A stretch of DNA of 64,000 nt from Pseudomonas mendocina (GTDB lineage: Bacteria > Pseudomonadota > Gammaproteobacteria > Pseudomonadales > Pseudomonadaceae). The DNA is taken from the NCBI RefSeq assembly GCF_900636545.1, contig NZ_LR134290.1, positions 3,100,001-3,164,000 on the forward strand. The letters are read 5' to 3'. A model generated the notes under the pieces. That model did not search any database. It worked only from the letters and a program-made list of their open reading frames with translations, and was not told the origin of the DNA. The translations under genes and the position numbers were made by a program. Below, one piece after another: positions 36,785 to 47,017 of this stretch. Within the stretch, counting starts at the first letter, position 1. The number at the start of each line of letters is the position of its first letter.

Positions 36785-37516
36785 TCAGAGGCTCAATGCC
36801 AGCGCCAGCAATGCAGCACACTCGGCCAGTTCCACCAGGGCCCCAGCGGTATCGCCTGTGGTACCGCCCAGGCGCTGCATCAGCGCACGACGCAGCCAGA
36901 CGAACAGCAACAATGCCGTGACCAGCGCCAGCAACCCCAAGCAGCCGAACAGCAGCATACCCAGCAGATGCGCACCGAGCACCCAGGGCAACTGATGGCG
37001 CGGCAGATGATCGACCAGCGCCTGACCCAGGCCGCCGGCGCGGACATAAGGCGTAGTTGCCAGCAACAGCGGCAGCAGGCTGCGCCCCAGCCAGGGCAGC
37101 AGTATCAGGTAGGCGCCCTTTCCGGCTTGCAACAACGTCAGCAGCGCAGCGAACTTGAGCAACAGCAGCAGGAGCAGGACCACCACGGCGATCGGCCCGC
37201 TGCGTGGGTCCTTCATGATCGTCAGCGTGCGCTCACGGTCGCCAAAACCGCCCACCCAGGCATCTGCGGTGTCGGCAAGGCCATCCAGATGCAACCCTCC
37301 ACTCAGCCCCACCCACAGAGCCAGGATGATCGCGGCCTGCAACAGAGCCGAAGTCTGCCCCAGCAGTAGATGTGCAAGCCACAGCAACAGGCCGAGCAAC
37401 AGCCCTACCACTGGATACCAGAGCAGCGAGCGCCCCATCTGCTCGGGCGTCGGCATGCCCGGCAGACTGACCGGTAGTCGCGTAAGGAACTGCAGGGCAA
37501 TCAGCAGTGGAGTCAT
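36785..37516 (-). CDS. cobS: Adenosylcobinamide-GDP ribazoletransferase
   Basis: A 243-residue integral membrane enzyme (CobV in Pseudomonas naming) joining alpha-ribazole to adenosylcobinamide-GDP, the last step of cobalamin assembly. Family signature SGGLHLDGLADTADAWVGG and several membrane helices are clear. Last gene of the cob operon; its ATG overlaps the cobC stop by four bases. Confidence 0.95.
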   Translation of the reverse strand: MTPLLIALQFLTRLPVSLPGMPTPEQMGRSLLWYPVVGLLLGLLLWLAHLLLGQTSALLQAAIILALWVGLSGGLHLDGLADTADAWVGGFGDRERTLTIMKDPRSGPIAVVVLLLLLLLKFAALLTLLQAGKGAYLILLPWLGRSLLPLLLATTPYVRAGGLGQALVDHLPRHQLPWVLGAHLLGMLLFGCLGLLALVTALLLFVWLRRALMQRLGGTTGDTAGALVELAECAALLALALSL

Positions 37517-38085
37517 GGCAACTCCGTCAGTTGCCCGTCGGCGTCCAGGCTCAGGCGAAAGCGCTGGGCGTAACCGACATTGACCTGCAGCAGATCCTGG
37601 CGCGGCAGGCCACGTGCCCGCGCCAACAGCAGGCGCATCACGCCACCGTGAGTAACCAGCAGCAGACGCTGGCCGACATACGCCGTCACCAGCCCCTGTA
37701 AGGCAACGAGTACGCGTGCCTCGAACTGCAGCAGCGGCTCGCCATTGGGCGGCGTGAAGGCATACGGGTCGGCCCAGAAGCGTCCCAGCGCTTCTGCATC
37801 GGTTTCCATCAGTTGCGCAGCGCTACGCCCTTCCCAGTCACCGAAATGCAGCTCCTGCAGCCCCGGCTCATAGTGCAGAGGCAATCCATGAGCCGCCGCC
37901 ACTTCCTCGGCGAAGCGCGCGCAGCGCTGCAGCGGCGAACTGATCAACCGATCCCAGGGCCCAGCCCAGTGCACGGCGGCGCGCAACTGTGCCCAGCCCT
38001 GTTCGGTCAGCGCGTCATCCAGGCTGCCGCGCAAGCCGCCGCCCTGCTCCGTCTCACCGTGACGCAGCAACTCCAGATAGAGCAT
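37513..38085 (-). CDS. cobC: Alpha-ribazole-5'-phosphate phosphatase
   Basis: A 190-residue histidine phosphatase with the RHGE motif (8-11), a second His in LLVTHGGV, and the acid ELHFGDWEGR. It removes phosphate from alpha-ribazole phosphate, or the adenosylcobalamin phosphate product. ATG 38085 shares one base with the cobT stop. Note that CobC in the Pseudomonas denitrificans scheme denotes the PLP enzyme at 41184-42194. Confidence 0.92.
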   Translation of the reverse strand: MLYLELLRHGETEQGGGLRGSLDDALTEQGWAQLRAAVHWAGPWDRLISSPLQRCARFAEEVAAAHGLPLHYEPGLQELHFGDWEGRSAAQLMETDAEALGRFWADPYAFTPPNGEPLLQFEARVLVALQGLVTAYVGQRLLLVTHGGVMRLLLARARGLPRQDLLQVNVGYAQRFRLSLDADGQLTELP

Positions 38086-39140
38086 CAGCTCGGTCTCTCG
38101 GCCACGGCGGCTTCGGCGAAGGTCGCCATCTGTGCGTGCAGGGCACAGGCCAGACGCAGCAAGGGTACGGCCAAGGCAGCCCCGCTGCCCTCGCCCAGGC
38201 GCAAGCCCAACTCCAGCAGCGGCTCGGCCTGCAGCGCCTGCAACACACGCACGTGACCTGGCTCGGCACCGTGGTGGGCGAACAGCAGCCAGTCGCGGCA
38301 ACCAGGGTTCAGGCGTACCGCGAGCAAGGCGGCGACGCTGCAGATGAAACCATCGACCAGTACCGCGATGCCCTGCTGTGCAGCTGCCAGGTAGGCGCCA
38401 ACGAGAGCGGCGATCTCGAAGCCGCCAAGGTGGACCAGCGCCTGCAAGGGGTCATCGATCTGCGCCCGGTGCAGTGCCAGCGCCGCATCGATGACCTGCG
38501 CCTTGTGCGCCACGCCTGCGCCGTCCAGCCCCGTGCCGGGGCCGGCCAGATCGCTCGCCGGGCAGTCCAGCAGCCAGCAGGCCAGCGCTGCCGCAGCGGT
38601 GGTATTGCCAATGCCCATCTCGCCCCCCACGAGCAGGTCGCAGCCTAAGGTGCGGGCACGCAGAATGCTGTCGCGTCCCGCCTCCAGACAAATCACTGCC
38701 TGAGCCAGAGTCATGGCCGGATCGCGGGCGAAGTTCTGCGTACCGGCGCCAACCTGCAGGTGCCTTACCCCGGGCAGCGGCGGCAACGGCTCGGCAGTGC
38801 CCAGGTCGACCACATCCAGTGCGGCGTCCAACTGACGCGCCAGCACGCTGATGGCCGCGCCGCCAGTGACGAAGTTGGCCAGCATCTGCCCGGTCACGGC
38901 CTGCGGGTAGGCGGAAACACCTTCGGCTACCACGCCATGATCACCGGCAAAAATAGCGATCCACAGCTTGTCCAGGCTCGGTCGTTCGCGCCCCTGCAGC
39001 GCAGCCAGATGAATGGCCAGCGCCTCCAGCCGGCCGAGCGAGCCGGCCGGCTTGGTCAACTGTTGCTGACGGGCTTCAGCCTTGGACCGGGCAACGTGAT
39101 CGAGCGGCTGACACGGCCCCTGCCACCATTGCAGACTCAT
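38085..39140 (-). CDS. cobT: Nicotinate-nucleotide--dimethylbenzimidazole phosphoribosyltransferase
   Basis: A 351-residue enzyme (CobU in Pseudomonas naming) activating 5,6-dimethylbenzimidazole to alpha-ribazole phosphate. [31 protein letters not shown] and the C-terminal [12 protein letters not shown], with its catalytic Glu, are family signatures. Overlaps neighbours at both ends. Works with BluB, which makes the base, in the same operon. Confidence 0.95.
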   Translation of the reverse strand: MSLQWWQGPCQPLDHVARSKAEARQQQLTKPAGSLGRLEALAIHLAALQGRERPSLDKLWIAIFAGDHGVVAEGVSAYPQAVTGQMLANFVTGGAAISVLARQLDAALDVVDLGTAEPLPPLPGVRHLQVGAGTQNFARDPAMTLAQAVICLEAGRDSILRARTLGCDLLVGGEMGIGNTTAAAALACWLLDCPASDLAGPGTGLDGAGVAHKAQVIDAALALHRAQIDDPLQALVHLGGFEIAALVGAYLAAAQQGIAVLVDGFICSVAALLAVRLNPGCRDWLLFAHHGAEPGHVRVLQALQAEPLLELGLRLGEGSGAALAVPLLRLACALHAQMATFAEAAVAERPS

Positions 39141-39658
39141 AATGCATCTCCCTTGAGCACCATGGGCAGCCCGGCGACGGTGAACACCACGCGCTGACTG
39201 CGCTCGGCCAGCGCCTGGTGCAGCCAGCCAGCCTCATCGACATAACGACGCGTCAGTTCGCCCAGCGGAACCACCCCCAGCCCGGTTTCGTTGCTGACCA
39301 GCACAATGCGCCCCGGTAGCTCGCCCACGCAGCCCAGCAACGCCTCATGCTCGGCTGCCAGCCGAGCCGGATCATCCTGCATCAGCAGATTGGTCAGCCA
39401 CAGGGTCAGGCAGTCCACCAGTAGGCAGCGCCCGGGGGCGGCCTGTTCGCGCAGTACGCGAGCCAACTCCAGCGGCTCTTCGACCAACGCCCAGTGCGCC
39501 GGTCGCCGCGCGCGATGCTGCACGACACGAGCGTTCATCTCGCCATCGAGTGGCTCGCTGGTGGCGATGTACACCACCTCCAACCCCGATTTATCAGCCA
39601 GTTTCTCGGCCAACCGGCTCTTGCCCGAACGGGCGCCGCCGAGGATCAGTTCAAGCAT
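39137..39658 (-). CDS. cobU: Adenosylcobinamide kinase/guanylyltransferase
   Basis: A 173-residue bifunctional enzyme (CobP in Pseudomonas naming) that phosphorylates then guanylylates adenosylcobinamide. P-loop GGARSGKS is at 7-14, and [14 protein letters not shown] and [11 protein letters not shown] are conserved. ATG 39658 has GGAGTG upstream; a longer frame to 39700 lacks homology. The 74-bp space before it is the largest gap in the operon. Confidence 0.94.
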   Translation of the reverse strand: MLELILGGARSGKSRLAEKLADKSGLEVVYIATSEPLDGEMNARVVQHRARRPAHWALVEEPLELARVLREQAAPGRCLLVDCLTLWLTNLLMQDDPARLAAEHEALLGCVGELPGRIVLVSNETGLGVVPLGELTRRYVDEAGWLHQALAERSQRVVFTVAGLPMVLKGDAL

Positions 39659-39732
39659 TGTCACTCCGTGGTGTTTCGCAGGGGCACCTAGATCGTGCAC
39701 ACCGCCATCGATTCATGCTGTACACGCACACC

Positions 39733-41184
39733 CTAAGCCAGCCCGCATAACCGGCTCAGCAAGGCGCCATCCAGATGCAGCTCCACCTGGTCCGCCAGGC
39801 GCTCGATATCGCGTTCGCGCAGCGCCTGGTAATCCACGGTCTGCACCTCGCGCAGCCCGGCCCAGCGCAACAGCGCAGCACAGGCCGGCGCCTGCTCGAA
39901 CAGCCCGTGCAGATAGGTGCAGAGCACCTGGCCGTCAGCGCTGAGGCCGCCGTCGCTGCGACCATCGTCGAGCCGCACGGCGCCGTTGAGGTCCGGCCCG
40001 CTACTGACGCCTGCGTGAATTTCGTAGCCGCTGACCTGCGCCTGTTCCAGGCACAGTTCGCCGCGCACGTTGCGTAGCTGTTTCTCCGGCTCCAGCACCG
40101 TCTCGAAATCCAGCAGACCCAGGCCCTCGCTGCTACCAGCAGCGCCCTCCAGGCCATGCGGGTCATGAATCTGCCGCCCCAGCATCTGCAGGCCGCCACA
40201 GATGCCCAGAACCTTGCCGCCGTAACGCAGATGGCGGGCAATGGCCGCGTCCCAGCCCTGCTCGCGCAAGCGAGCCAGATCGGCGCGCACGCTCTTGGAA
40301 CCAGGCAGGATGATCAGGTCCGCAGGCGGGATGGCCTGGCCTGGGCCGACGAAGGTCAGCTGAACCTGCGGATGCAGGCGCAGTGGGTCGAAATCGGTAT
40401 GGTTGCTGATGCGCGGCAGTACCGGAACCACCACGCGCAACGCCTGTTCTTCCTTGGTCTGCTGACGGGTGTCGACGGCGTCCTCGGCCTCCAGATGAAA
40501 ATCCATCAGGTACGGCAATACGCCGAGCACCGGCTTGCCGGTACGCTGCTCCAGCCAGTCCAACCCTGGCTTGAGCAGTGTTATATCACCGCGAAAGCGG
40601 TTGATCACGAAGCCCTGGACCCGTGCCTGCTCGCTCGGGCTAAGCAGCTCCAGGGTGCCGACCAGGTGGGCGAACACGCCGCCCTTGTCGATGTCGGCGA
40701 TCAGGATTACCGGGCAATCGACTGCCTCGGCAAAGCCCATGTTGGCGATGTCACCGGCACGCAGGTTGATCTCGGCCGGCGAGCCGGCGCCTTCGACCAG
40801 TATCAGTTGATGGCTCTTGAGCAGACGAGCGTGGGACTCCAGAACCGCCGCCATCGCCACCGGCTTGTAACCGTGATAGGTCAGTGCCTGCATATTGCCA
40901 ATGGCGCGACCATGGATGATCACCTGAGCCCCCATGTCGCTGTTGGGCTTGAGCAGCACCGGGTTCATATCGGTGTGTGGCGCCAACCCGGCCGCCTGCG
41001 CCTGCACCGCCTGGGCACGGCCGATCTCGCCGCCATCGGCGGTCACGGCAGAATTGAGCGCCATGTTCTGTGGTTTGAATGGCGCCACGGACACGCCCTG
41101 GCGGCGCGCCCAACGACACAGCGCCGTTACCAGCGTGCTCTTGCCGGCATCGGAGGTGGTGCCCTGCACCATCAACGTCGGCAT
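39733..41184 (-). CDS. cobQ: Cobyric acid synthase
   Basis: A 483-residue amidotransferase amidating four side chains (b, d, e, g) of adenosylcobyrinate diamide. The N-terminal P-loop-like GTTSDAGKS (8-16) belongs to the ATP-binding domain; the class I glutaminase domain contains GICGG with the Cys nucleophile and a C-terminal YLHG. ATG 41184 shares one base with the cobD stop. Confidence 0.95.
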   Translation of the reverse strand: MPTLMVQGTTSDAGKSTLVTALCRWARRQGVSVAPFKPQNMALNSAVTADGGEIGRAQAVQAQAAGLAPHTDMNPVLLKPNSDMGAQVIIHGRAIGNMQALTYHGYKPVAMAAVLESHARLLKSHQLILVEGAGSPAEINLRAGDIANMGFAEAVDCPVILIADIDKGGVFAHLVGTLELLSPSEQARVQGFVINRFRGDITLLKPGLDWLEQRTGKPVLGVLPYLMDFHLEAEDAVDTRQQTKEEQALRVVVPVLPRISNHTDFDPLRLHPQVQLTFVGPGQAIPPADLIILPGSKSVRADLARLREQGWDAAIARHLRYGGKVLGICGGLQMLGRQIHDPHGLEGAAGSSEGLGLLDFETVLEPEKQLRNVRGELCLEQAQVSGYEIHAGVSSGPDLNGAVRLDDGRSDGGLSADGQVLCTYLHGLFEQAPACAALLRWAGLREVQTVDYQALRERDIERLADQVELHLDGALLSRLCGLA

Positions 41185-42194
41185 CAGAGCGTCTCCTCGA
41201 GGCTGGCCAGGATCGGCGCGCACTCCAGCAGTCCCTGTTCCAGGCGCAACCAGCCAGCCTCATCCGCTGGCAGGCCAAAACGCAGGCTGTCCAGCTCTGC
41301 GAACAACCGCACCAGGATGCCGCGCCGCGCCAACAGCTCCATGCAAGGCACCGCCCGTCGGGTGCAGCAGAACTGGAACAGCGCCGAGCCGCCGGTTACC
41401 GGCATACCGCAATCACGCAGCAGCGCTGCCAGACGCTCGCCATCGGCCAGCAGGCGCTCGCGCTGGCGGCGTTGCCCCTCACGATCGAGCAGCAGACTCA
41501 ACGCTACGCTGCGCGCCGGACCACTGACAGCCCAGGGTCCGAGCAGCGCCTCCAGCTCATCCAGCAGTGCCTGGGCGGCGAGCACGAAGCCCAGACGCAG
41601 GCCGGCCAGGCCGAAGAACTTGCCGAACGAACGCAACACGATGAGCCCCGGCATATCGCTGTAGGCAGCCAAGCTCTGCTCCGGGTTGCAGTCCATGAAC
41701 GCTTCGTCGACCACCAACCAGCCACCGCGCTCGGCCAGCTCATCGTGCCAGTCGAGCAGGCGCGCCGGCTCGATCAGGCGACCAGTCGGATTGTTGGGAT
41801 TGACCACCAGCAACACGTCGAGCTGTGGCAGGGCTCGATGCACCGAACCCTCGCTGAGCTTGGTGATGCGATGGCCTTCGCGGCGCCAGGCCGCTGCATG
41901 CTCGGCATAAGTCGGGGCGAGAATGCCCACGCTGCTGTGCCCGCGCAGGCGTGGCAACGTCTGGATCGCCGCTTGCGAGCCAGCCACCGGCAACAGGCTG
42001 ACGGCACGGTAGTAATCGCGAGCGGCGGCCTCCAGGCCGTCGTTGGCCTCGGGCAACCGGGCCCAGGCCTGAGCCGGAACGGACGGCAGCTCCCAACCGT
42101 AGGGCGCCACACCGGTGGACAGGTCCAGCCAATCCTCCAGGGGAATGCCGTAGCGCTGCGCCGCGGCGCGCAGTCGACCTCCGTGTTCAAGCAC
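41184..42194 (-). CDS. cobD: Threonine-phosphate decarboxylase (CobD/CobC-type)
   Basis: A 336-residue fold-type I PLP enzyme supplying aminopropanol phosphate for the nucleotide loop. [23 protein letters not shown] and the PLP-Lys segment [13 protein letters not shown] are conserved. Called CobC in the P. denitrificans scheme. Its 5' end is overlapped by the cbiB 3' end by eight bases. Confidence 0.92.
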   Translation of the reverse strand: MLEHGGRLRAAAQRYGIPLEDWLDLSTGVAPYGWELPSVPAQAWARLPEANDGLEAAARDYYRAVSLLPVAGSQAAIQTLPRLRGHSSVGILAPTYAEHAAAWRREGHRITKLSEGSVHRALPQLDVLLVVNPNNPTGRLIEPARLLDWHDELAERGGWLVVDEAFMDCNPEQSLAAYSDMPGLIVLRSFGKFFGLAGLRLGFVLAAQALLDELEALLGPWAVSGPARSVALSLLLDREGQRRQRERLLADGERLAALLRDCGMPVTGGSALFQFCCTRRAVPCMELLARRGILVRLFAELDSLRFGLPADEAGWLRLEQGLLECAPILASLEETL

Positions 42195-43095
42195 CCAGCA
42201 CCTCCCAGATCATCAGGCACAGCAGCCACAAGGCAACGCCGGCAACCACTCTGTTCATTGCCCGCTCGATTTCCCGCGCACACGGCGCAGGGCCTTCGCC
42301 CAGCGTCGGACGTTCGTGCCGCTCGCCATGGTATTCGGCCGCCCCGCCCAGACTCACACCGAGACTGCCTGCACCGGCCGCCATCACCGGGCCAGCATTG
42401 GGACTGTCCCACAACGGCGCCTGCCTGCGCCAGCAACGCAGCGCCAGAAGGGTATGCCCGAGTAGCGCATAGGTCAGCGCCACCAGGCGCGCCGGGATGT
42501 AATTGAGTACGTCATCGATTTTCGCGGCCGCCCAGCCAAAGCGCTCGAAACGCTCGTTGCGATACCCCCACATGGCGTCCAGTGTATTGCTCAGGCGATA
42601 CAGCACGACACCAGGCGCACCGGCGACGATGAACCAGAACAAAGCGGCGAAGACCGCATCGGAGCCGTTCTCCAGCACTGACTCGGTGCCGGCACGCGCC
42701 ACGCCAGTGGCGTCCAGCTCATGGGTGTTGCGGCTGACCATCCAGCCGACGCGCTCCCGCGCAAGCTTCAGATCACCCAGGCGCAGTGCGCGCGCCACCG
42801 GTTGCGCATGCTCGTAAAGGCTGCGCAGGCCGAGGGCGAAATACAGGGCGAAGATTTCCACGGCCCAGCCCAGACCACTGACCTGCACCAGCACCCAAGT
42901 GAGCAGGGTCAGCGGCAGCACCGCCAGGCACCAGGCAGTGACACCATGGCTGCGCCAGCCGCCACCGGCGGGATTGAAGCGTTGCTCCAGGCGATCGGCC
43001 AGGCGCCCGAAGGCCACCAGCGGGTGCGCGCGACGCGGCTCGCCCAGCACGGCATCCAGCGCCACACCGGCACAGGTGATCAGCGCCAGGCTCAT
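42187..43095 (-). CDS. cbiB: Adenosylcobinamide-phosphate synthase
   Basis: A 302-residue membrane protein (CobD in the P. denitrificans scheme) attaching the aminopropanol arm to cobyric acid. [17 protein letters not shown] and [33 protein letters not shown], with intervening helices, are family marks. Three bases separate it from bluB. Confidence 0.94.
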   Translation of the reverse strand: MSLALITCAGVALDAVLGEPRRAHPLVAFGRLADRLEQRFNPAGGGWRSHGVTAWCLAVLPLTLLTWVLVQVSGLGWAVEIFALYFALGLRSLYEHAQPVARALRLGDLKLARERVGWMVSRNTHELDATGVARAGTESVLENGSDAVFAALFWFIVAGAPGVVLYRLSNTLDAMWGYRNERFERFGWAAAKIDDVLNYIPARLVALTYALLGHTLLALRCWRRQAPLWDSPNAGPVMAAGAGSLGVSLGGAAEYHGERHERPTLGEGPAPCAREIERAMNRVVAGVALWLLCLMIWEVLGA

Positions 43096-43098
43096 CGT

Positions 43099-43752
43099 TC
43101 AGTCACCCTGCACTCCCCATTGATTCTCGAACAGCAACTCGCTCAGCGGCCGAGCCGTGGCCCAGCCCTCTTCAACCAGCATCGGCTTCTCATAGAAGGC
43201 GTCTACCGGCCCCAGGCACAGCAGTGCCACCGGCTTGCTGCCAGCCGGCATACCCAGCAGCTCGGCCAGCGCCTCGGGGTCGAACAACGATACCCAGCCG
43301 AGCCCAAGGCCTTCGGCACGCGCAGCCAGCCACAGATTCTGAATGGCGCAGGCGACCGAGGCCATATCCATTTCCGGCAGTGTGCGTCGCCCGAAGATAT
43401 GCGCCTCGCGCCCCTCCATCAGTGCCACCGCCAGCAGCTCGGCGCAGTCACGAATGCCCTCGACCTTCAGGCGCATGAACGCGTCACTGCGCTCGCCCAA
43501 AGCGTCGGCGGTACGCACTCGCTCAGCCTCTACCAGCCCATGAGCGGCTTCACGCAGTTGCGGATCACTGATGCGCAAAAAGCGCCAGGGCTGCATCAAC
43601 CCGACACTGGGCGCGTGGTGCGCCGCTTCGAGCAGGCGCGCCAGAACCTCGGGCGGCACCTCGCCGCCGGCGAAATGACGCATGTCGCGGCGCTCGGCGA
43701 TGGCCCGGTATACCGCCGCACGCTCCTCGGGGCTGAAGGCGTGCTCGCTCAT
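43099..43752 (-). CDS. bluB: 5,6-Dimethylbenzimidazole synthase
   Basis: A 217-residue nitroreductase-fold enzyme that cannibalises FMNH2 with oxygen to make the lower ligand of cobalamin. RRDMRHFAGGEVP and HHAPSVGLMQPWRFL are the BluB flavin-site signatures. Its presence shows aerobic lower-ligand synthesis. ATG overlaps the cobB stop by four bases. Confidence 0.94.
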   Translation of the reverse strand: MSEHAFSPEERAAVYRAIAERRDMRHFAGGEVPPEVLARLLEAAHHAPSVGLMQPWRFLRISDPQLREAAHGLVEAERVRTADALGERSDAFMRLKVEGIRDCAELLAVALMEGREAHIFGRRTLPEMDMASVACAIQNLWLAARAEGLGLGWVSLFDPEALAELLGMPAGSKPVALLCLGPVDAFYEKPMLVEEGWATARPLSELLFENQWGVQGD

Positions 43753-45041
43753 GGACGCAACAGCGCGGCGGCCGCCTCCGGGTTGGAGGGCAGGTAGAAG
43801 TGGATGTAGCTGGCAGTGAGCCGCCCCAGGCGATACACCGCTTCGGCCACCGGCTTGCCGTTCGAGCAGCGGCCCTGTGCCAGTGGCTCGAGCGGACTTT
43901 CCAGCCGCGAGTGATGGTAGCTATGACCGCGCAGCTCACCTTCCGGTAGCGTCACGTCCTGTAGGGCCAGAGCCGTCAGGCGTGGCTGCAACGCGGCGCT
44001 GCCACTGAGAAGGCCGAGCATGCGCCCGCTGCTGCCCTGCTTGTCGCGCAACTCATCGAGCAGATAGAGCATGCCGCCACATTCGGCGAGCAGCGGTTTG
44101 CCGGCCTGGTGATGGGCGCGAATCGCGTCGGCCATGGCCTGATTGCTCTCCAGCACGGACAGGTACAACTCGGGGTAACCACCAGGCAGATAAAGGCTAT
44201 CCACCTCGGGCAGCTCGCTATCGGCCAGCGGCGAAAAGTAACGCAGCTCTGCGCCCAGTGCCTGCAGCAGATCGAGGTTGGCCTGGTAAAGGAAGGCGAA
44301 CGCGGCATCACGCGCCACGCCGATACGAACTCCAGCCAGCAGCTCAGGTAGCGGCTCAATCACTGGCGCGGCAAAACTCACCGCCGGCGGTAGGTCGACA
44401 TCGGCGGTAGCCGCCAGCGCATCGGCCGCAGCATCCAGGCGCGCATCCAGATCAGCCAACTCAGCCGCTTGCACCAGGCCCAGATGCCGACTGGGCAACT
44501 CGACTGAAGCACTGCGCGGCAAGGCGCCGAACCAGCGGATGCTGGGCGGCAGTGCATCACGCAGGATATCGCCATGACGCGCGCTGGCGACGCGATTACC
44601 GAGTACGCCGGCGAAGGGCAGATCAGGCTGGAAGGTGGCCAGGCCATGGGCCAGAGCGCCAAAGGTCTGCGCCATGGCCGCACCGTCGATCACTCCCAGT
44701 ACCGGCACGCCGAAATGGCGGGCCAGGTCGGCCGCCGAGGGCTTGCCGTCGAACAGGCCCATGACCCCTTCGATCAGGATCAGATCAGCCTCGCCAGCCG
44801 CCTGCCCCAGCAACCGCCGGCTCTCCGCCTCGCCGACCATGGCCAGGTCGAGCTGGTAAACCGGCGCACCACTGGCACGAGCGTGGATCATCGGGTCGAG
44901 AAAATCCGGCCCACATTTGAACACACGCACCCGACGCCCCTGGCGCGTATGCAGGCGCGCCAGGGCCGCAGTAACGGTGGTCTTGCCCTGACCAGACGCG
45001 GGGGCGGCGATCAACAGCGCCGGGCAGTGACGTGCATTCAT
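43749..45041 (-). CDS. cobB: Cobyrinate (hydrogenobyrinate) a,c-diamide synthase
   Basis: A 430-residue ATP- and glutamine-dependent amidotransferase. P-loop ASGQGKTT (15-22), EGVMGLFDG, and the glutaminase nucleophile in AECGGMLYL are clear. In the aerobic route it acts on hydrogenobyrinic acid before cobalt insertion; the chelatase genes are not in this window. The ATG shares one base with the cobO stop. Confidence 0.94.
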   Translation of the reverse strand: MNARHCPALLIAAPASGQGKTTVTAALARLHTRQGRRVRVFKCGPDFLDPMIHARASGAPVYQLDLAMVGEAESRRLLGQAAGEADLILIEGVMGLFDGKPSAADLARHFGVPVLGVIDGAAMAQTFGALAHGLATFQPDLPFAGVLGNRVASARHGDILRDALPPSIRWFGALPRSASVELPSRHLGLVQAAELADLDARLDAAADALAATADVDLPPAVSFAAPVIEPLPELLAGVRIGVARDAAFAFLYQANLDLLQALGAELRYFSPLADSELPEVDSLYLPGGYPELYLSVLESNQAMADAIRAHHQAGKPLLAECGGMLYLLDELRDKQGSSGRMLGLLSGSAALQPRLTALALQDVTLPEGELRGHSYHHSRLESPLEPLAQGRCSNGKPVAEAVYRLGRLTASYIHFYLPSNPEAAAALLRP

Positions 45042-45652
45042 CAGAATTCGATGCCCTTCTGCGCCTTCACCCCGGACTTGAACGCATGCTTGACCAGGCT
45101 CATTTCTGTGACCGTGTCGGCCGCCTCGATCATCCCCGGCAAGGCGCCACGACCAGTCACCACCACATGCTGTAGCAGCGGCCGGGCCTCGATATCGGCC
45201 AACACCGTCTCCAGTTCGAGGTAGCCATGCTTGAGGGCGATGTTCAGCTCATCCAGCACCACCAGGCCAACAGATTCGTCGCTGAGCAGGCGTCGAGCCA
45301 CGGCCCAGGCTTCCTGCGCCTTGGCGATGTCGCGCTGGCGATCCTGGGTTTCCCAGGTGAAGCCCTCGCCCATCACGTGATAACTGACTTCCTCGGGGAA
45401 GCGGCGAAAGAAAGTCTCCTCGCCAGTGCTGGCCGCGCCCTTGATGAACTGCACCACACCAACCTTGATACCGTGACCGAGGGCACGCGCGACCATGCCA
45501 AAGGCGCTGCTGCTCTTGCCCTTGCCGTTGCCGCTGTGCACCAGCAACAGGCCGTACTCGTCCTGGGCTTGGGCGATCTTCTCGTCGATCAGGGCTTTCT
45601 TGCGCTGCATCCGCGCCTTGTGGCGGACGTCGCGTTCGGCGGACTCACTCAT
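45041..45652 (-). CDS. cobO: Corrinoid adenosyltransferase
   Basis: A 203-residue CobA/CobO-type enzyme adding the 5'-deoxyadenosyl ligand to cobalt. The P-loop is GNGKGKS (41-47), with VVLDELNIALKHGYL and the VTGRGAL segment typical. ATG 45652 has AGGAGC upstream. First gene of the operon, about 190 bases downstream of the cobalamin riboswitch. Confidence 0.96.
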   Translation of the reverse strand: MSESAERDVRHKARMQRKKALIDEKIAQAQDEYGLLLVHSGNGKGKSSSAFGMVARALGHGIKVGVVQFIKGAASTGEETFFRRFPEEVSYHVMGEGFTWETQDRQRDIAKAQEAWAVARRLLSDESVGLVVLDELNIALKHGYLELETVLADIEARPLLQHVVVTGRGALPGMIEAADTVTEMSLVKHAFKSGVKAQKGIEF

Positions 45653-45844
45653 GCTGTGCTCCTGCAAGTCAGGCGCCCTCCGTTGCCTGCATGAACAGAG
45701 CGAACGGTAATGAAGGGATCGCGATGCACCGCGCATCCTCATCCAGGCACCAATGGCTGGTCAGGCGAGCGGAAGACAGGCAACACGAACGTCCGGCAGA
45801 ACCGGAGCGTTGGCCGGACAGCGCCCTCCGCGATGCCGTGGTAC

Positions 45845-46030
45845 TGCGACAGGCCGGTCTCCGGGCTTGTGAGCGAACCTCAAGGTTCGACGCTGCGCCT
45901 TCCCGTGCGATGCACAGTGGCGTTGAGCGGCGTTTGACTCACCTACCGTTGCGGGGGCAGCGCCGGCGTTGGAACCGGCTTCCCTGTTTCACCCTGTCGC
46001 CATCAGTCATGACGACGCAGGGCACCTGAA
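45845..46030 (-). ncRNA. Cobalamin riboswitch
   Basis: The minus strand reads, in order, GGTGAAACAGGGAAGCCGG, GCTGCCCCCGCAACGGTA, CACGGGAAGGCG and the B12 box AAGCCCGGAGACCGGCC. These are the conserved segments of the cobalamin (RF00174-type) aptamer in the right order and spacing. It precedes cobO and should repress the whole operon when adenosylcobalamin is abundant. Ends are approximate. Confidence 0.95.
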
Positions 46031-46041
46031 GCAAGGCGCGC

Positions 46042-46071
46042 AGGGTAGAGGCTGGCAACCCTGCCCGTCAA
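46042..46071 (-). promoter_or_regulatory. Predicted promoter of the cob operon
   Basis: On the minus strand TTGACG (46066-46071) and TACCCT (46042-46047) are 18 bases apart and end 12 bases before the aptamer. Confidence 0.45.
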
Positions 46072-46081
46072 CGCCGATGCA

Positions 46082-46402
46082 CTAATGCCTCGGCGTGAAT
46101 CCGGCCGGCTTGCTCGCCAGCCACTCGACGAAGGTACGCAAGCGCTCGTCCGCCAACAGTGCATCCCGACTGTTGTAGGTCAACGCCAACTCCTTTTCAG
46201 TGAACAGTCGATGGATCTGGTTATGGCAGGCCCGGCAAACCCAGAGTGTGGCGGTAATACGCTCATGACGAGCGAAGCGTTTCTGCACATAGGCCTTGTC
46301 GTGCAGCGCCTTGGGAATCAGATGATGGCGAGTCAGCGCAACCGGCCGCGCGCAAAGCGCGCAGACCTCAGGCTGGGGCGGCAGGCGAATGGGCTCGGCC
46401 AT
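46082..46402 (-). CDS. Small HNH-type protein
   Basis: A 106-residue protein with CALCARP and CRACHNQIH Cys pairs and TRHHLIPKALHDK, the HNH zinc-beta-alpha arrangement. Probably a small metal-dependent nuclease or nucleic-acid-binding protein; its target is unknown. It begins six bases after the stop of the NlpC/P60 gene upstream, so cotranscription is likely. Its stop lies just upstream of the cob promoter. Confidence 0.85.
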   Translation of the reverse strand: MAEPIRLPPQPEVCALCARPVALTRHHLIPKALHDKAYVQKRFARHERITATLWVCRACHNQIHRLFTEKELALTYNSRDALLADERLRTFVEWLASKPAGFTPRH

Positions 46403-46408
46403 GGCGAA

Positions 46409-46933
46409 TCAGGGGTTGCGTGCAAGCTCGGGCGTGATCACACGCTTGGCATCGAGATAGACGCGCTGCCAATAGACGTTGTCGAGGCTGTCCAGGCGCA
46501 CGGTGCCGCCACTGGATGGCGCATGCACGAAACGCCCCTCTCCGACATAAATGCCGGCATGGCTAACGGCGCGCCCGCCGTTGGTGGCGAAGAACACCAG
46601 ATCACCACTCTGCAACGCATCGCGGCGAACGTCAGGAGTGCGCATCGCGCTCAACTCGCGGGTCGAGCGCGGCAGGCTGATACCGGCAGCATCGCGGTAG
46701 ACGTAGCCGATCAGACCACTGCAATCGAAACCACCTTCCGGCGTGTTGCCACCGTACCGATAGGGCGTACCTACCAACCCCAGAGCACGGAACAACACAT
46801 CTTCCGCGCCGCCCTGATAGGAGGACGAAGAGACCGGCGGGTGGTAAATGGGCTGTGGGGCTGGAGCACGACTGCTACAGGCGCTCAGCAGCAGTGCGAG
46901 GAAAACGAGGACGACGCGGGTCGTGACGGGCAT
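46409..46933 (-). CDS. NlpC/P60-family peptidoglycan hydrolase lipoprotein
   Basis: A 174-residue lipoprotein (lipobox LLLSAC, Cys19). The NlpC/P60 catalytic residues are C71 (FDCSG), H125 (VSHAG) and H137 (FVHAP). It should cleave peptide cross-bridges in peptidoglycan as an endopeptidase. Paralogous to the next gene upstream (47018-47638). Confidence 0.93.
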   Translation of the reverse strand: MPVTTRVVLVFLALLLSACSSRAPAPQPIYHPPVSSSSYQGGAEDVLFRALGLVGTPYRYGGNTPEGGFDCSGLIGYVYRDAAGISLPRSTRELSAMRTPDVRRDALQSGDLVFFATNGGRAVSHAGIYVGEGRFVHAPSSGGTVRLDSLDNVYWQRVYLDAKRVITPELARNP

Positions 46934-47017
46934 AAGCGAGGCGATCCAGAGCCTGAATGCGCCCTACTCTGCCGATTGCAGACAAACGGCGCAACCCTGG
47001 AGTTACGCCGTGACACA

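Larger units (their letters stand above)
45653..46081. other. 429-bp leader region of the cobalamin operon
   Basis: No protein gene is visible. It holds, in transcription order on the minus strand, a sigma70-like promoter (46042-46071), the cobalamin riboswitch (about 45845-46030) and about 190 further leader bases before cobO. No clear terminator was found in that stretch, so control could act on translation or by other means. Confidence 0.7.
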
